Part shown: positions 8,662 to 19,755 of the stretch, one piece after another | How the letters are laid out: every line of letters starts with the position of its first letter | Position numbering within the stretch: the stretch's first letter is position 1 | Source of the DNA: Callipepla californica brunnescens | Taxonomy: Eukaryota; Chordata; Aves; Galliformes; Odontophoridae | Assembly: GCA_023055505.1 (NCBI GenBank) | Contig: JALIRH010000030.1 | Location: 4,274,001 to 4,338,000, forward strand | DNA: 64,000 nt | Direction: 5' to 3' | Program-made: the position numbers and the translations under genes | The notes under the pieces: generated by a model | Told to the model about the DNA's origin: nothing | The model's input: only the letters and a program-made list of their open reading frames with translations | Database searches by the model: none

Positions 8662-11600
8662 AGGGGCCCTGCCCTCAGCCAGAGGAGGGAGAGGGATAAT
8701 AGAGTGTATTGGACTGTGTGGATTCGGTGGCCTGGCACATCAAACCCACAGAAATATGAGGCACTGGTGGATACTGGTGCACAATGTACTCTAATGCCTT
8801 CAAGTTATAAAGGGGCAGAATTGATTCATATCACTGGAGTGACTGGGGGCTTTCAGGAATTGTCTGTGCTGGAGGCAGAAATAAGCCTCACGGGTAAAGA
8901 CTGGCAGAAGCATCTTATAGTGACCGGACAGGGGGCCCCATGCATACTTGGTATTGATTACCTCAAAAGGGGATATTTTAAGGATCCCAAAGGGTATCGA
9001 TGGGCTTTTGGAATAGCTGCTGTGGATGCAGATAATATTAAGCAGCTGTCTGCTTTGCCTGGCCTGTCAGAAGATCCGTCCGTTGTAGGGTTACTACAAG
9101 TGGAGGAGCAACAGGTACCAATTGCTACAAAAACGGTGCACAGACGGCAGTACCGCACTAATAGGGATTCCTTGCTCCCCATTCATAACCTGATTCGTCA
9201 GCTAGAGAGCCAGGGAGTGATCAGCAAAACTCACTCCCCGTTTAATAGCCCCATATGGCCAGTGCGTAAAGCCAGTGGAGAATGGAGGCTGACGGTAGAT
9301 TACCGTGGCCTGAATGAAGTCACACCCCCACTGAGTGCTGCTGTGCCGGACATGCTTCAACTCCAGTATGAACTGGAGTCAAAAGCAGCCAAGTGGTATG
9401 CCACAATTGACATTGCAAACGCCTTCTTTTCAATTCCCTTGGCCACAGAATGCAGGCCACAGTTTGCCTTCACCTGGAGGGGCATTCAGTACACCTGGAA
9501 CCGTTTGCCCCAGGGGTGGAAGCACAGCCCAACCATTTGCCATGGGTTGATCCAAACTGCATTGGAACAGGGTGGTGCTCCTGAGCACTTACAATACATT
9601 GATGACATCATTGTGTGGGGCAATACAGCAGGGGAAGTTTTCGAGAAAGGGGAGAGAATAATCCAGATCCTCCTGCGAGCTGGCTTTGCTATTAAGCGAA
9701 GCAAAGTGAAAGGGCCTGCACAGGAAATTCAATTCCTAGGAATAAAGTGGCAAGATGGACGTCGTCACATCCCAACAGATGTGATTGACAAAATTATTGC
9801 TATGTCTCCACCCACTAGTAAGACAGAGACCCAAGCTTTTCTGGGTGCAGTGGGCTTTTGGAGAATGCATGTTCCAAACTACAGTCTCATTGTGAGCCCT
9901 CTCTTTCGGGTGACGCGGAAGAAGAATGATTTTGTATGGGGCCCTGAGCAGCAGCAGGCTTTTGAGCAAATTAAGCAGGAGATAGCCCGTGCCGTGGCCC
10001 TGGGGCCAGTGCGGACGGGACAGGATGTAAAGAACATCCTCTACACTGCTGCTGGAAAGGAAGGTCCCACTTGGAGTTTGTGGCAAAGAGCTTCTGGAGA
10101 GACCCGAGGCCGACCCCTTGGTTTCTGGAGTCGAGCATACAGGGGGTCTGAGGAGCGCTACACTCCAACTGAAAAGGAGATTTTAGCCGCATACGAGGGG
10201 GTTCGAGCTGCTTCTGAAGTAATTGGTACTGAAGCGCAGCTCCTTCTGGCACCTCGACTGCCAGTGCTGAACTGGATGTTCAAAGGAAAGGTTCCCTCCA
10301 CCCATCATGCTACTGATGCCACTTGGAGTAAGTGGATTGCGCTGATTACACAGCGAGCTCGGATGGGGAACCTCAGTCATCCAGGAATCCTAGAAGTGAT
10401 CATGGACTGGCCTGAAGGTAAAAAGTTTGGAACAACCCCAGCAGAGGAGGTATCACGTGCTAAAGAGGCCCCGCCATACAATGAACTAACAGAAGATGAG
10501 AAGAGATACGCCCTGTTCACAGATGGATCGTGTCGCATTGTGGGAAAGCACCGCAGATGGAAATCTGCTGTGTGGAGCCCCATGCGACAAGTTGCAGAGG
10601 CCACTGAAGGAAAAGGAGAGTCAAGCCAATTTGCAGAGGTAAAGGCTGTCCAACTGGCCTTAGATATTGCTGAACGAGAGAGGTGGCCAGTGCTTTATCT
10701 TTACACTGACTCATGGATGGTGGCAAATGCCTTATGGGGGTGGTTACAGCAATGGGAACAAAATGGCTGGCAACGGAGGGGTAAACCTATTTGGGCTGCT
10801 GAACTGTGGAAAAATATTGCTGCCCGAGTAAAGAATATGGTTGTAAAGGTGTGCCATGTAGATGCTCATGTTCCTAAAAGCCGAGCAACTGAAGAACAAC
10901 AGAATAACCATCAGGTAGATAGAGCTGCCAAAGTTAAGATGGCTCAAGTAGACTTGGACTGGCAACATAAAAGTGAATTATTTTTAGCTCGATGGGCCCA
11001 TGAGACCTCGGGCCATCAAGGAAGAGATGCAACATATAAGTGGGCTAGAGACCGAGGGGTGGACTTAACTATGGATGCTATTGCACAGGTTATCCATGAC
11101 TGTGATACATGCGCTACAATTAAACAAGCCAAGAGGATGAAACCTCTTTGGGGGGAAGGGCGATGGCAAAAGTATAAATATGGGGAGGCGTGGCAGGTAG
11201 ATTATATCACCTTGCCACGAACTCGCAATGGTAAGCGTTATGTGCTCACCATGGTGGAAGCAACCACTGGGTGGCTTGAAACATATGCAGTACCCCATGC
11301 TACCACCCGAAACACCATTCTAGGTCTCGAGAAGCAAGTCCTGTGGCGACATGGCACTCCAGAAAGAATTGAGTCAGATAATGGGACTCATTTCAAAAAT
11401 TCTCTTGTAAGTAATTGGGCCAAAGATCATGGCATTGAGTGGATTTATCATATCCCCTATCACGCACCAGCTTCTGGTAAGATTGAAAGATACAATGGGT
11501 TGCTGAAAACCATGTTGAAAGCAATGGGTGGCGGAACATTTAAGCATTGGGAAAAGCATTTGGCCGAAGCCACCTGGTTGGTCAACACTCGAGGATCCAT

Positions 11601-11847
11601 CAATCGTGATGGTCCTGCCCAATCCAGCTCCCTACCTACTGTAGAGGGAGATAAGGTCCCTGTAGTACATGTAAAGAACATGTTGGGGAAAGCGGTATGG
11701 GTCCTTCCAGCTTCTGGGAAGGGCAAACCTCTCCGTGGAACTGTCTTTGCTCAGGGACCTGGGTCCACTTGGTGGGTGATGCAGAAGAATGGGGATGTTC
11801 AGTGTGTACCACAAGGGAATTTGATGTTGGGGGAGTGCAGTCAGTAA
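8662..11847 (+). CDS. pol: Protease-RT-RNase H-integrase polyprotein
   Basis: The frame is open for 1,061 codons directly after the gag UAG and in the same frame. There is no ATG at its beginning, so expression needs stop-codon readthrough. The retroviral aspartic protease has D-T-G-A at 8,770-8,781. RT has L-P-Q-G and a Y-I-D-D box at 9,595-9,606. RNase H has the T-D-G-S motif, with its Asp codon at 10,522-10,524. Integrase has an H-x4-H / C-x2-C zinc site, then D (in V-D-Y), D (in S-D-N-G-T) and E (in K-I-E-R-Y-N). A C-terminal domain rich in V and G follows. All catalytic residues checked are present. Five copies or fragments of this gene occur in the window; this is the only intact one. 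Confidence 0.92.
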   Translation, partial: RGPALSQRRERDNRVYWTVWIRWPGTSNPQKYEALVDTGAQCTLMPSSYKGAELIHITGVTGGFQELSVLEAEISLTGKDWQKHLIVTGQGAPCILGIDYLKRGYFKDPKGYRWAFGIAAVDADNIKQLSALPGLSEDPSVVGLLQVEEQQVPIATKTVHRRQYRTNRDSLLPIHNLIRQLESQGVISKTHSPFNSPIWPVRKASGEWRLTVDYRGLNEVTPPLSAAVPDMLQLQYELESKAAKWYATIDIANAFFSIPLATECRPQFAFTWRGIQYTWNRLPQGWKHSPTICHGLIQTALEQGGAPEHLQYIDDIIVWGNTAGEVFEKGERIIQILLRAGFAIKRSKVKGPAQEIQFLGIKWQDGRRHIPTDVIDKIIAMSPPTSKTETQAFLGAVGFWRMHVPNYSLIVSPLFRVTRKKNDFVWGPEQQQAFEQIKQEIARAVALGPVRTGQDVKNILYTAAGKEGPTWSLWQRASGETRGRPLGFWSRAYRGSEERYTPTEKEILAAYEGVRAASEVIGTEAQLLLAPRLPVLNWMFKGKVPSTHHATDATWSKWIALITQRARMGNLSHPGILEVIMDWPEGKKFGTTPAEEVSRAKEAPPYNELTEDEKRYALFTDGSCRIVGKHRRWKSAVWSPMRQVAEATEGKGESSQFAEVKAVQLALDIAERERWPVLYLYTDSWMVANALWGWLQQWEQNGWQRRGKPIWAAELWKNIAARVKNMVVKVCHVDAHVPKSRATEEQQNNHQVDRAAKVKMAQVDLDWQHKSELFLARWAHETSGHQGRDATYKWARDRGVDLTMDAIAQVIHDCDTCATIKQAKRMKPLWGEGRWQKYKYGEAWQVDYITLPRTRNGKRYVLTMVEATTGWLETYAVPHATTRNTILGLEKQVLWRHGTPERIESDNGTHFKNSLVSNWAKDHGIEWIYHIPYHAPASGKIERYNGLLKTMLKAMGGGTFKHWEKHLAEATWLVNTRGSINRDGPAQSSSLPTVEGDKVPVVHVKNMLGKAVWVLPASGKGKPLRGTVFAQGPGSTWWVMQKNGDVQCVPQGNLMLGECSQ

Positions 11848-11950
11848 TCCCATGTATATACTTGTATATATATGTTGTGTGTGTGCGTATCTAATGCATG
11901 TTAATCATTGTTTTTCTGTATGTATCAAGAATGATGTAGTGATGTGGAAT

Positions 11951-11961
11951 AAGGGGTGGAA
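11951..11961 (+). other. Polypurine tract
   Basis: AAGGGGTGGAA lies directly before the TG of the 3' LTR, the standard position for plus-strand priming. The same tract precedes the 3' LTRs of families B and C and of the minus-strand copy at 38.67 kb. Confidence 0.85.
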
Positions 11962-12536
11962 TGTCATGGTTTTGTGATTTTTTGGTGCTGGTATTCCACA
12001 TCATAACATCATGTATTGCATTAAGAGTTAAAGAGCTAATACTCCAGCTCCATAGATCATTGATAATTCCAGGTATACTTGTCTCAGAAGAGAAGAAGAA
12101 CTACATTCCCCAGAGGACTTTGCGATGCTTTGTATTTTTACGTGTTTTCCGCTCAGAGGGAACAGATAAAAACCCTCAGCGGTCACGGGACACTCTCTTT
12201 CCTTCGGGATCGACTCAGCAGTGGGTGCTCGCTGCCGTATCGCCTTCAGCGTTAGCGTAAGGCCTTCGGTTTATCGGACACTCTCTCTTGCTCATTTTAT
12301 TTGATTCATTAGCCTCAATTCCAATTACATTGTATTATATTGTGTTATTTTGCTTTCTAATATCTTATTTAGTAAATTAGCTTTCCTCCTCAGATCGTTG
12401 CCGCTGTTTTGTTTCTGGGCCCATCTCCCTTTTCCCTTTTCCCTTTTCCCTTGCCCTTTCCTGGGGCGTGGGTCCGTGAGTCCCCCACACCAATCGTCAC
12501 GGAACCGGGCCGATTCAGCCCGGTAAACCGTTGACA
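11962..12536 (+). repeat. 3' LTR, family A (575 bp)
   Basis: TGTCATGG to CCGTTGACA. It differs from the 5' LTR by scattered substitutions and small indels, roughly 6% by eye. Directly after it comes CCCTGCGAAAGCG, which matches 52,69x in unit 2 and not the left flank of the provirus. Confidence 0.92.
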
Positions 12537-13271
12537 CCCTGCGAAAGCGTGACAGAAGCTTGTCACGTACGAAGAGTAAGGGTGAGGGGATCCCCAAGTA
12601 GTACCCCACATGCAGTTATGGAGATGACCCATGTGTGCAACGGGTTCTTTTTCCCAGAAATAACATGGAGAGAAGGCAACCAAGAGAAATGGGGTTTGAG
12701 TAGTAGTTGAGAGATGCAGGACCCCCGGGCTCCACATCTTCCTGAAAGTAAGGTGGTGAGGGTGTGCTTGAGAGATTCCAGACCCCCAGGAGAAACTGAA
12801 GAGCTAGGGTTATTGGGAACTGTGTTGTGTTATGGTTGCCGGCACTGTGATGTTGTCTGTGAACATGGCTGTGAGTAGTACTGTGAGGGTGCCAAGCGTG
12901 TCTCTGTGGTGTGTGTATGTGGCAGGTCTGCAGTGTGTTAAGCTTTGCTTTTTACTTTTGTAGCTGCAGCAGTGTGTGCGTTACAGTGTGTGAAGGCAGT
13001 TTGTACATTCCAGACATTCCAGACATGAAGGAGTTGGCTGTGGGAAACTGCAGAGGAAACTTGTTGAAAATTGAAATGATTGGTAGATTGGAGAAATGAT
13101 TAAAATAACTTGTGGAAACCTGGGGTCTGTGGAAAAACAAGAAGTAAATTTTCCATTTTGATGGGAGAAATTGGTTATGACTCTCCCTGGAGGAATTTGG
13201 TGAACAACCATGCCTTGAGGGAGCTGGCAGACACAATCACCTAGCAATGTGAGGAGGGACCATTGTCTATC
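12537..13271. repeat. Right-end segment of a zinc-finger unit (unit 0)
   Basis: The sequence is almost identical to 52.69-53.44 kb at the right end of unit 2, apart from a short divergent stretch at about 12,665-12,680, and is closely related to 37.20-37.80 kb at the right end of unit 1. It includes the repeated phrase 'gtacattccagacattccag' and contains no coding region. With the CR1 at 5.73-6.14 kb it brackets the place where a zinc-finger gene is missing. Confidence 0.85.
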
Positions 13272-13441
13272 TGTATGGGAACTGTTGAATCACAGCCTGA
13301 ACCACCTGAGGCAAGCCCTGAGTCAGCTGATGGTTCACAAGTGAGTGTGATTGGAAGGGGTGGAGTTTGCTTATTTGCCCTACAATTGGCAAGCCAGGCA
13401 GGCTTAATAAATATGTATACATACATATACAATAAATAACC
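13272..13441 (+). repeat. Family C LTR fragment and leader
   Basis: It starts TGTATGGGAACTGTTGAATC. Similarity to the fuller LTR at 2,667 ends near 13,368, after which an AATAAA-containing leader runs to the gag ATG at 13,442. The copy at 53,441-53,610 is identical or nearly so. The matching position in unit 1 (near 37.80 kb) lacks the LTR. Confidence 0.75.
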
Positions 13442-15035
13442 ATGTCTTTCATTTGGAACGTTTTCAAATGGGACTGGGGGAAAACAGAACAGGTTGCTTT
13501 CCAGCAAGCAAAACAGGCGGTGAAACAAGCCCAGGCATTGTGTATATTCGATCCTACCCTCCCAGCTGAATTGGATGTTCATGTTACTCAGGATGGCTTT
13601 GGCTGGGGCCTGTGGCAACATCAGAGTTCTGTTCGGACTCCCATTGGATTTTGGTCTCAGGTCTGGCATGGAGCAGAAGAAAGATATAGTATGATTGAAA
13701 AGCAGCTATTGGCTGCCTATACTGCATTGCAAGCGGTAGAGCCAATAACCCAGACGGCTGAAGTCGTAGTTAAGACCACTCTTCCAATTCAGGGGTGGGT
13801 AAGAGATCTGACCCACCTCCCTAAGACAGGGGTGGCCCAGGCACAGACGGTGGCACGATGGGTCGCCTATCTCAGCCTGAGGAGTAGTCTGTCTTCCTCA
13901 CCACTGTAAAAAGAGCTCCAAAAGATTCTAGGCCCAGTGACGTATCACAGTGATGCACAAAAACAAATCTTGGTTGCTTCGCCAGAGAAGAGTCCCGTCC
14001 AGGAAGGAGAATATCCCATTCCTGAAGATGCCTGGTACACGGATGGGTCCAGCAAGGGCAACCCAAGTAAGTGGAGAGCAGTAGCATACCATCCTGCTAC
14101 AGACACAATATGGTTTGAAGAGGGGGATGGTCAAAGCAGCCTGTGGGCAGAGCTGCGGGCCGTGTGGATGGTTATAACCAAAGAACCTGGTGACGGTATC
14201 CTGAATATTTGCACAGATAGTTGGGCTGTGTACCGGGGGCTCACTCTTTGGATCGCACAGTGGGCTACCCAGGACTGGACTATCCACTCCCGACCGATCT
14301 GGGGCAAAGATATGTGGTCACACATATGGAATACAGTCAAACACAGAACTGTACGTGTCTACCATGTTTCTGGTCACTGACCCCTACAGTCACCAGGAAA
14401 TGATGAAGCTGACACGCTGGCCCGAGTTAGATGGGTTGAGAACTCACCATCTGAGAACATCGCCTACTGGTTACATCAAAAGCTGCGGACATGCAATGCT
14501 GGACAGAAGACCACGTGGGCAGCTGCCAAAGCATGGGGACTGCCCGTACAATTATCGGATGTAGCTCAAGCATGCAGAGACTGTGATGCCTGCTCCAGAA
14601 TGAGACTGAGGTCGTTGCCTGAAACTACAGCCCATCTTGCTAGAGGACACAATCCTCTACAGCGATGGCAGGTTGATTATACTGGGCCCCTCCCTCGATC
14701 TGAGGGAGCGAGATATGCCGTAACCTGTGTTGACGCTGCGAGTGGGCTAATGCAGGCCTATCCAGTACCAAAAGCCAACCAGGCATATACCATCAAGGTG
14801 CTCACGAGATCGATGGCTGCCTATGGGACACCACAAGTCATTGAGAGCGACCAAGGGACTCATTGCACGGGTGCAATGATGCAACGCTGGGCAGAAGAGA
14901 ACAATATTGAGTGGCGATTCCACCTGCCAGACAATCCAAAGGGGGCAGGCCTTATTGAGCGTTATAATGGCGTTCTAAAGGCTGCCCTGAAGACAGACTC
15001 TCAGTCTCTGCAGGGGTGGACAAAGAGACTCCACG
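13442..15035 (+). pseudogene. pol: Family C gag/pol fusion remnant (RNase H, integrase)
   Basis: The first ten codons are the start of the family C gag, as at 53,611. They are joined in frame to the RT connection and RNase H region. One frame then runs to the integrase but holds two stops, TAA at 13,907-13,909 and TGA at 14,378-14,380. Visible motifs are Y-T-D-G-S (RNase H) at about 14,036, an integrase zinc site with C-D-A-C at about 14,588, V-D-Y-T-G, S-D-Q-G-T and I-E-R-Y-N. In the S-D-Q-G-T region the usual H-F reads H-C. The integrase ends abruptly in a family A LTR at about 15,036. Confidence 0.88.
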
Positions 15036-15290
15036 ATGGACACTCTCTGTTGCTAATTTTATTTGTTTTATTAGATTCAATTCCTATTACATTATGTTAT
15101 ATTCTGTTATTTTGCTTTCTGGTATCTTATTTAGTAAATTAGCTTTCCTCCTCAGATCATTGCCAGTGTGCTGTTTCTAGGCCCACCTCCCTTTTCCCTT
15201 TTCCCTTTCCCCTTTCCTGGGTTATGGGTCCATGGGTCCCCCGCACCAGTTTTCATGGAACCGGGCCGATCCAGCCCAGTAAAAGGTTGA
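15036..15290 (+). repeat. Family A LTR fragment (R-U5)
   Basis: From TGGACACTCTCT onward it follows the R-U5 half of the family A LTR at 6,139-6,706, ending near AAAAGGTTGA with a decayed terminus. It is fused directly to family C integrase coding sequence, so the junction is a recombination point and not an insertion with target duplication. Confidence 0.8.
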
Positions 15291-16850
15291 TAAAAAGGCA
15301 AGAAAGGACACGGGGTAGAGACAGGAAACAATTGGCTTTGATCATAGTGCAGGAAACTGAAGGAGGGATGATGGAAAAAAAAAAAAAAAGGATACAGTGA
15401 TACAGCAGACATGCTGGAAGCAGTGTGAGAAATACCTGAATTGATTTTTTTCAGCAACTGGAACTCAGTCCAGTCCCTCCCTCAGGGGAGGGTAGGAGAC
15501 AGGAGATAATGGGAGGGGAGGAGACCGGAGGGGAGGGGAGGGGAGGAGAGGAACAGTAGGAATGGTTGCAAGGTGTTTCTGTCCCTGGCTGGCTGGCAGT
15601 TGGGGTGGAAACAGTTATGATGGGCACTTGGCTGCTAAGAGAGAAGGAGGAATGCATGTATTGAGAGACTTAGGTAAAAAAATAGTGAATTTTAACAATG
15701 GCTCAATGTGACTGGAGTATCCATTTGGATATTTACTACCCTGAGCATTATTCAGGGCATGAAGTAGCTTACATGGTTCAGTTGAAATTACAAGCGCATT
15801 GGTCTGTGGTGATCTGACTGTCTCAGGGTTGTTTGGCTTCGGTGTTTTCTCGGCAGATGAAGAAATAATTAAAGTGTTTTTTGTTACTTTTGTATTATTT
15901 TTTTAATAATTGTTTTATAAGATTTTTATTTATTATTAAGAAAGCTGCTTGTTCTTTTTACCATCTCAAGTATTTGAGGTGTAGTACCATCTAGTTAACT
16001 CCTTCTAGTTTTGCACCTCCTTACCTGAGGAATGTGAGACATTATCTCTTTTAGGTGACATCAGCAGTAGGTGAATTTGAGAACAAAACAGTTGCCTTCA
16101 CAAAGTACCTTTCCACTTGGCTTTTTGATGCTTAGTCCCCTTAAAAAAGCCCATGGCTACTTGCACTTCTGAGAGCATGTATGAATATCTCCCAGAGGAT
16201 TTAAGTAGTGCAATCTAAAAAATTTGCCATGTAAACCATCAGGTGTTCCCTCAGAGATCAATGGAGGTGGTGCTTCAGCATGCTGCTGTGCTGGCAGTTG
16301 CAATCTGCACTGAGGCTCGGTGTGTTTGTGTGCTGGGGGCTGCATTGAGAGTGTTCTTCAATGAACCGGTTATTTTGCTGTGCCTCCTGTTGAATGGCTG
16401 TACCGCTTTCTAACAGTTTTTCTGCAACTCTTTCTGGGGGAGCGGTCCCTTTCAGGTGTGCTTCCAGTCAAATACCAGATCGCCCAGTTGGCACAGGCTG
16501 TCCATGATGAATTTCTCAACTTGCTTCACTACTAGGTCTTACGATAAAAGTCCCTTTTCCCATTGCTCATGTATCGCTGCTCAGTTTCTTTAACTGCAGC
16601 TGAGTCAGACAAAAGCAGTCATTCTGCTGCCGCTGCTTGTCTCAGCTGATTGGTGGAAGTGCCTTTAATAACAGTGTCCTTGGTGAAATTCCTTTATGGA
16701 GTCAAACTATAAAAGTTCGGCATGTGTGGCATAAATGATTATGGCTGACAATGAGAGGAAATTTTTTGTAATCCAAATAATCAGTACATGGTGTTACACT
16801 TGTACTGGGGCAATCCCAGGTGTTTTTACAGACAGGGGGAGGAAGTCCTT
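15291..16850. other. Intergenic; purine-rich low-complexity tract
   Basis: No gene recognised. There is a poly(A) run at about 15,375-15,390 and a GGAGGGGAGG-type purine tract at about 15,480-15,555. The rest is AT-rich single-copy-looking sequence. Confidence 0.5.
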
Positions 16851-16959
16851 GGGAGCAATCATGATGACAAGGGCTTGGGGGTCCAGGACTGGGGAGGGAT
16901 GGGCTTGGACAGGGACTGCTGCGTTCCCTCACAGCTCCACTGCCATTTGTCTTGTCCCT

Positions 16960-17889
<930 letters not shown>

Positions 17890-17890
<1 letters not shown>

Positions 17891-18540
17891 CTGCTGTGCG
17901 CTACTGGTCTTTCATGTTGGCATGGAAAGTTGGAGGCACCGTGTGCTTCAGCCTCATCAGCCTGAGTGAGACGTGGTGGGAAGAGTCCAGTGACAGGCGT
18001 GCTGTGTGCGATGGATGGCTCGGGGCTCTCCACGCTGGAGATGCAGGGCGGGTGAGATGGGATGGGGTTGCTGTATGTACTGGTGGGCTGGATGGAATGG
18101 AGCTTACAGTTAGCAGTGACGTGGTTGAAAGCCTCTGGGTATGAATTAAGGGACAAGGAACTAAAGTGGATGTCACTGTGGGAGTCTGCTATAAGTCACT
18201 CAGCCTGAACGATGATGCTAACCAGGTATTCTTAATTCCTCAAAGGAGTGTCACAAGAGCAGCCTCACTTGCCCTAATGGGTCACCAGCCTCCCAGAAAT
18301 CAAAGGGCATAGCACACATCTAAATATCAGGCCCAGAAAATACCGAAAGCTCATGGATTACTTCTTGGCATGTGCAGTAGGGGATCCAGGAAGGAATGGT
18401 TCCCCCCTTGATGTGTTGTTTGCAACCTGAAAGGGCCTTGTGGGTGAAGTGGCACTTGGTGACCTTCTTGGCTACCGTGGCCATGATGTGATGTTCAATG
18501 AATGATACTGAAGGCTGTGTACCTCATGTTGGTGGGGAAT
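17890..18540 (+). repeat. CR1 LINE fragment, endonuclease region
   Basis: Degenerate CR1 ORF2 sequence. It contains phrases equivalent to 'ctgagtgagacgtggtggga' and 'gttgaaagcctctgggta', followed by 'gtcactgtgggagtctgcta', which belong to the N-terminal endonuclease domain. Many stops and indels are present. Confidence 0.75.
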
Positions 18541-19526
18541 CCACTGCTAAATGTTTGTACATGTCCTGATTCTGGGTCAGGGTTTTATACACAGACAAGG
18601 AGATCCCTCTTTTTGTTCTACTGGGAGTGAGCCTTCAACACCTCACACTGAGGGTACACCAACATCCCCAGCGCAGATTGAAATTTCAAGCAGGCAATCC
18701 TTCTAAAGCACCACATCTACACATCCGTGTAGATCTCTGCTCTTCACGGCCAACTGATTATGTATGACAATTTAAGTCATCTGGGAGGTGCTCACATACG
18801 CACACAGAAGTGGAAGAACTCTTCAGCTTGCTTAGGGAACTAAGTTTCGGCCATTAGGCAAAACCCAGTGTGAGGGCAATCATTTTACTTCTCAAATCTA
18901 CCAACCACTGACGTTGTCTACAGTGACGGTGGCTCAAATTATTTGAGTGAGGAAATGCAAAACTGAGCGTAATGAGAAGGAATTCAGTGGGCATTTGATG
19001 TCCCTTACTATGCTTGATCAAATGTGGCAGTAGAGAGAGCACAAAGTTGACTGTAACAAACTCACCTTCGTGCTTCACCAGCTGAGAAGAGAGAACACCT
19101 GACAACATTCCAGTCAAACCAGGTGTGATTGTCAAATTTCCATCTATTAACGCTGTGCTTATGATCTTTACCCAAAGTTTGTAGCCGATTTAGCCAGAGT
19201 AGTTGTGCTGAACGTAGAAATTAAGGCCTTGTGGTTGTGTCCTTCAATTCAATGGGGTAAGCTGTTCAGTTCCCCTCCAAGGTGATTCTCTGTTCTCTTT
19301 TACATCACCACGCAGGACATGCAAATGGAAATGCTGCCTTCAGGGTCTCTGAAGACGTTTCTGCTGTTGTCCCAGAGTCTGGGTTCTTTAGGTTGGTGTG
19401 CCAGGAGCCGATCTTTTTGGATCCAGGACTGCTGATTCAACCACCCACTTTAATTTCTCTAATTCTTTTTCCTTAGCACTGCCATGGCTGGAAGTTCCTG
19501 TCCATAAAGGAAGGTCTTTGTCCTCT
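18541..19526. other. Intergenic, no gene recognised
   Basis: No supported feature. Open frames shorter than 100 codons show no domain. Confidence 0.5.
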
Positions 19527-19755
19527 AGGCTACGGCAGTTGTGTGTACTCCTGAGGCTCAGGAAGGCACACGTTGTCCTTGTGACACTGAGGCCTCCTTG
19601 TAGCCCTGTAGGGAGGCCAGAAGGTGTAGTATCATTGTCCCTCACAGAACTCTACACACCCACATCCCACTGAGTGTGAGAGAGCCTTGGGCAGACTGTG
19701 AGGGACAGGACCACACTTCTAGAGGCTGCAGTCATGGCTTAACCCTTCTGTTCCA
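19527..19755 (+). repeat. Unidentified repeat, inverted copy at 44.69-44.92 kb
   Basis: About 230 bp are similar, near 88% by eye, to the reverse complement of 44,690-44,925. Shared phrases include 'gggaggccagaaggtgtagt' and 'cacacccacatcccactga'. It has no coding content and was not matched to a known family. Confidence 0.7.

Larger units (their letters stand above)
6139..12536 (+). mobile_element. Family A provirus with open gag and pol, no env
   Basis: The layout is 5' LTR, lysine-type primer-binding site, gag, pol in the same frame after one UAG, polypurine tract, 3' LTR. Only about 100 bp lie between the pol stop and the 3' LTR, so there is no env. The lysine-type primer site points to the class II (ERVK/betaretrovirus-like) group. 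The two LTRs differ at several dozen positions by eye. The flanks do not match: CR1 on the left, the right end of a zinc-finger unit on the right. The provirus therefore does not look like a single clean insertion. Confidence 0.93.

Noticed and set aside
6139..12536. Reading the family A provirus as a recent, replication-ready insertion because gag and pol are open
   Set aside because: The LTRs differ at several dozen positions and the flanks do not match, which fits recombination between elements better than one young insertion.
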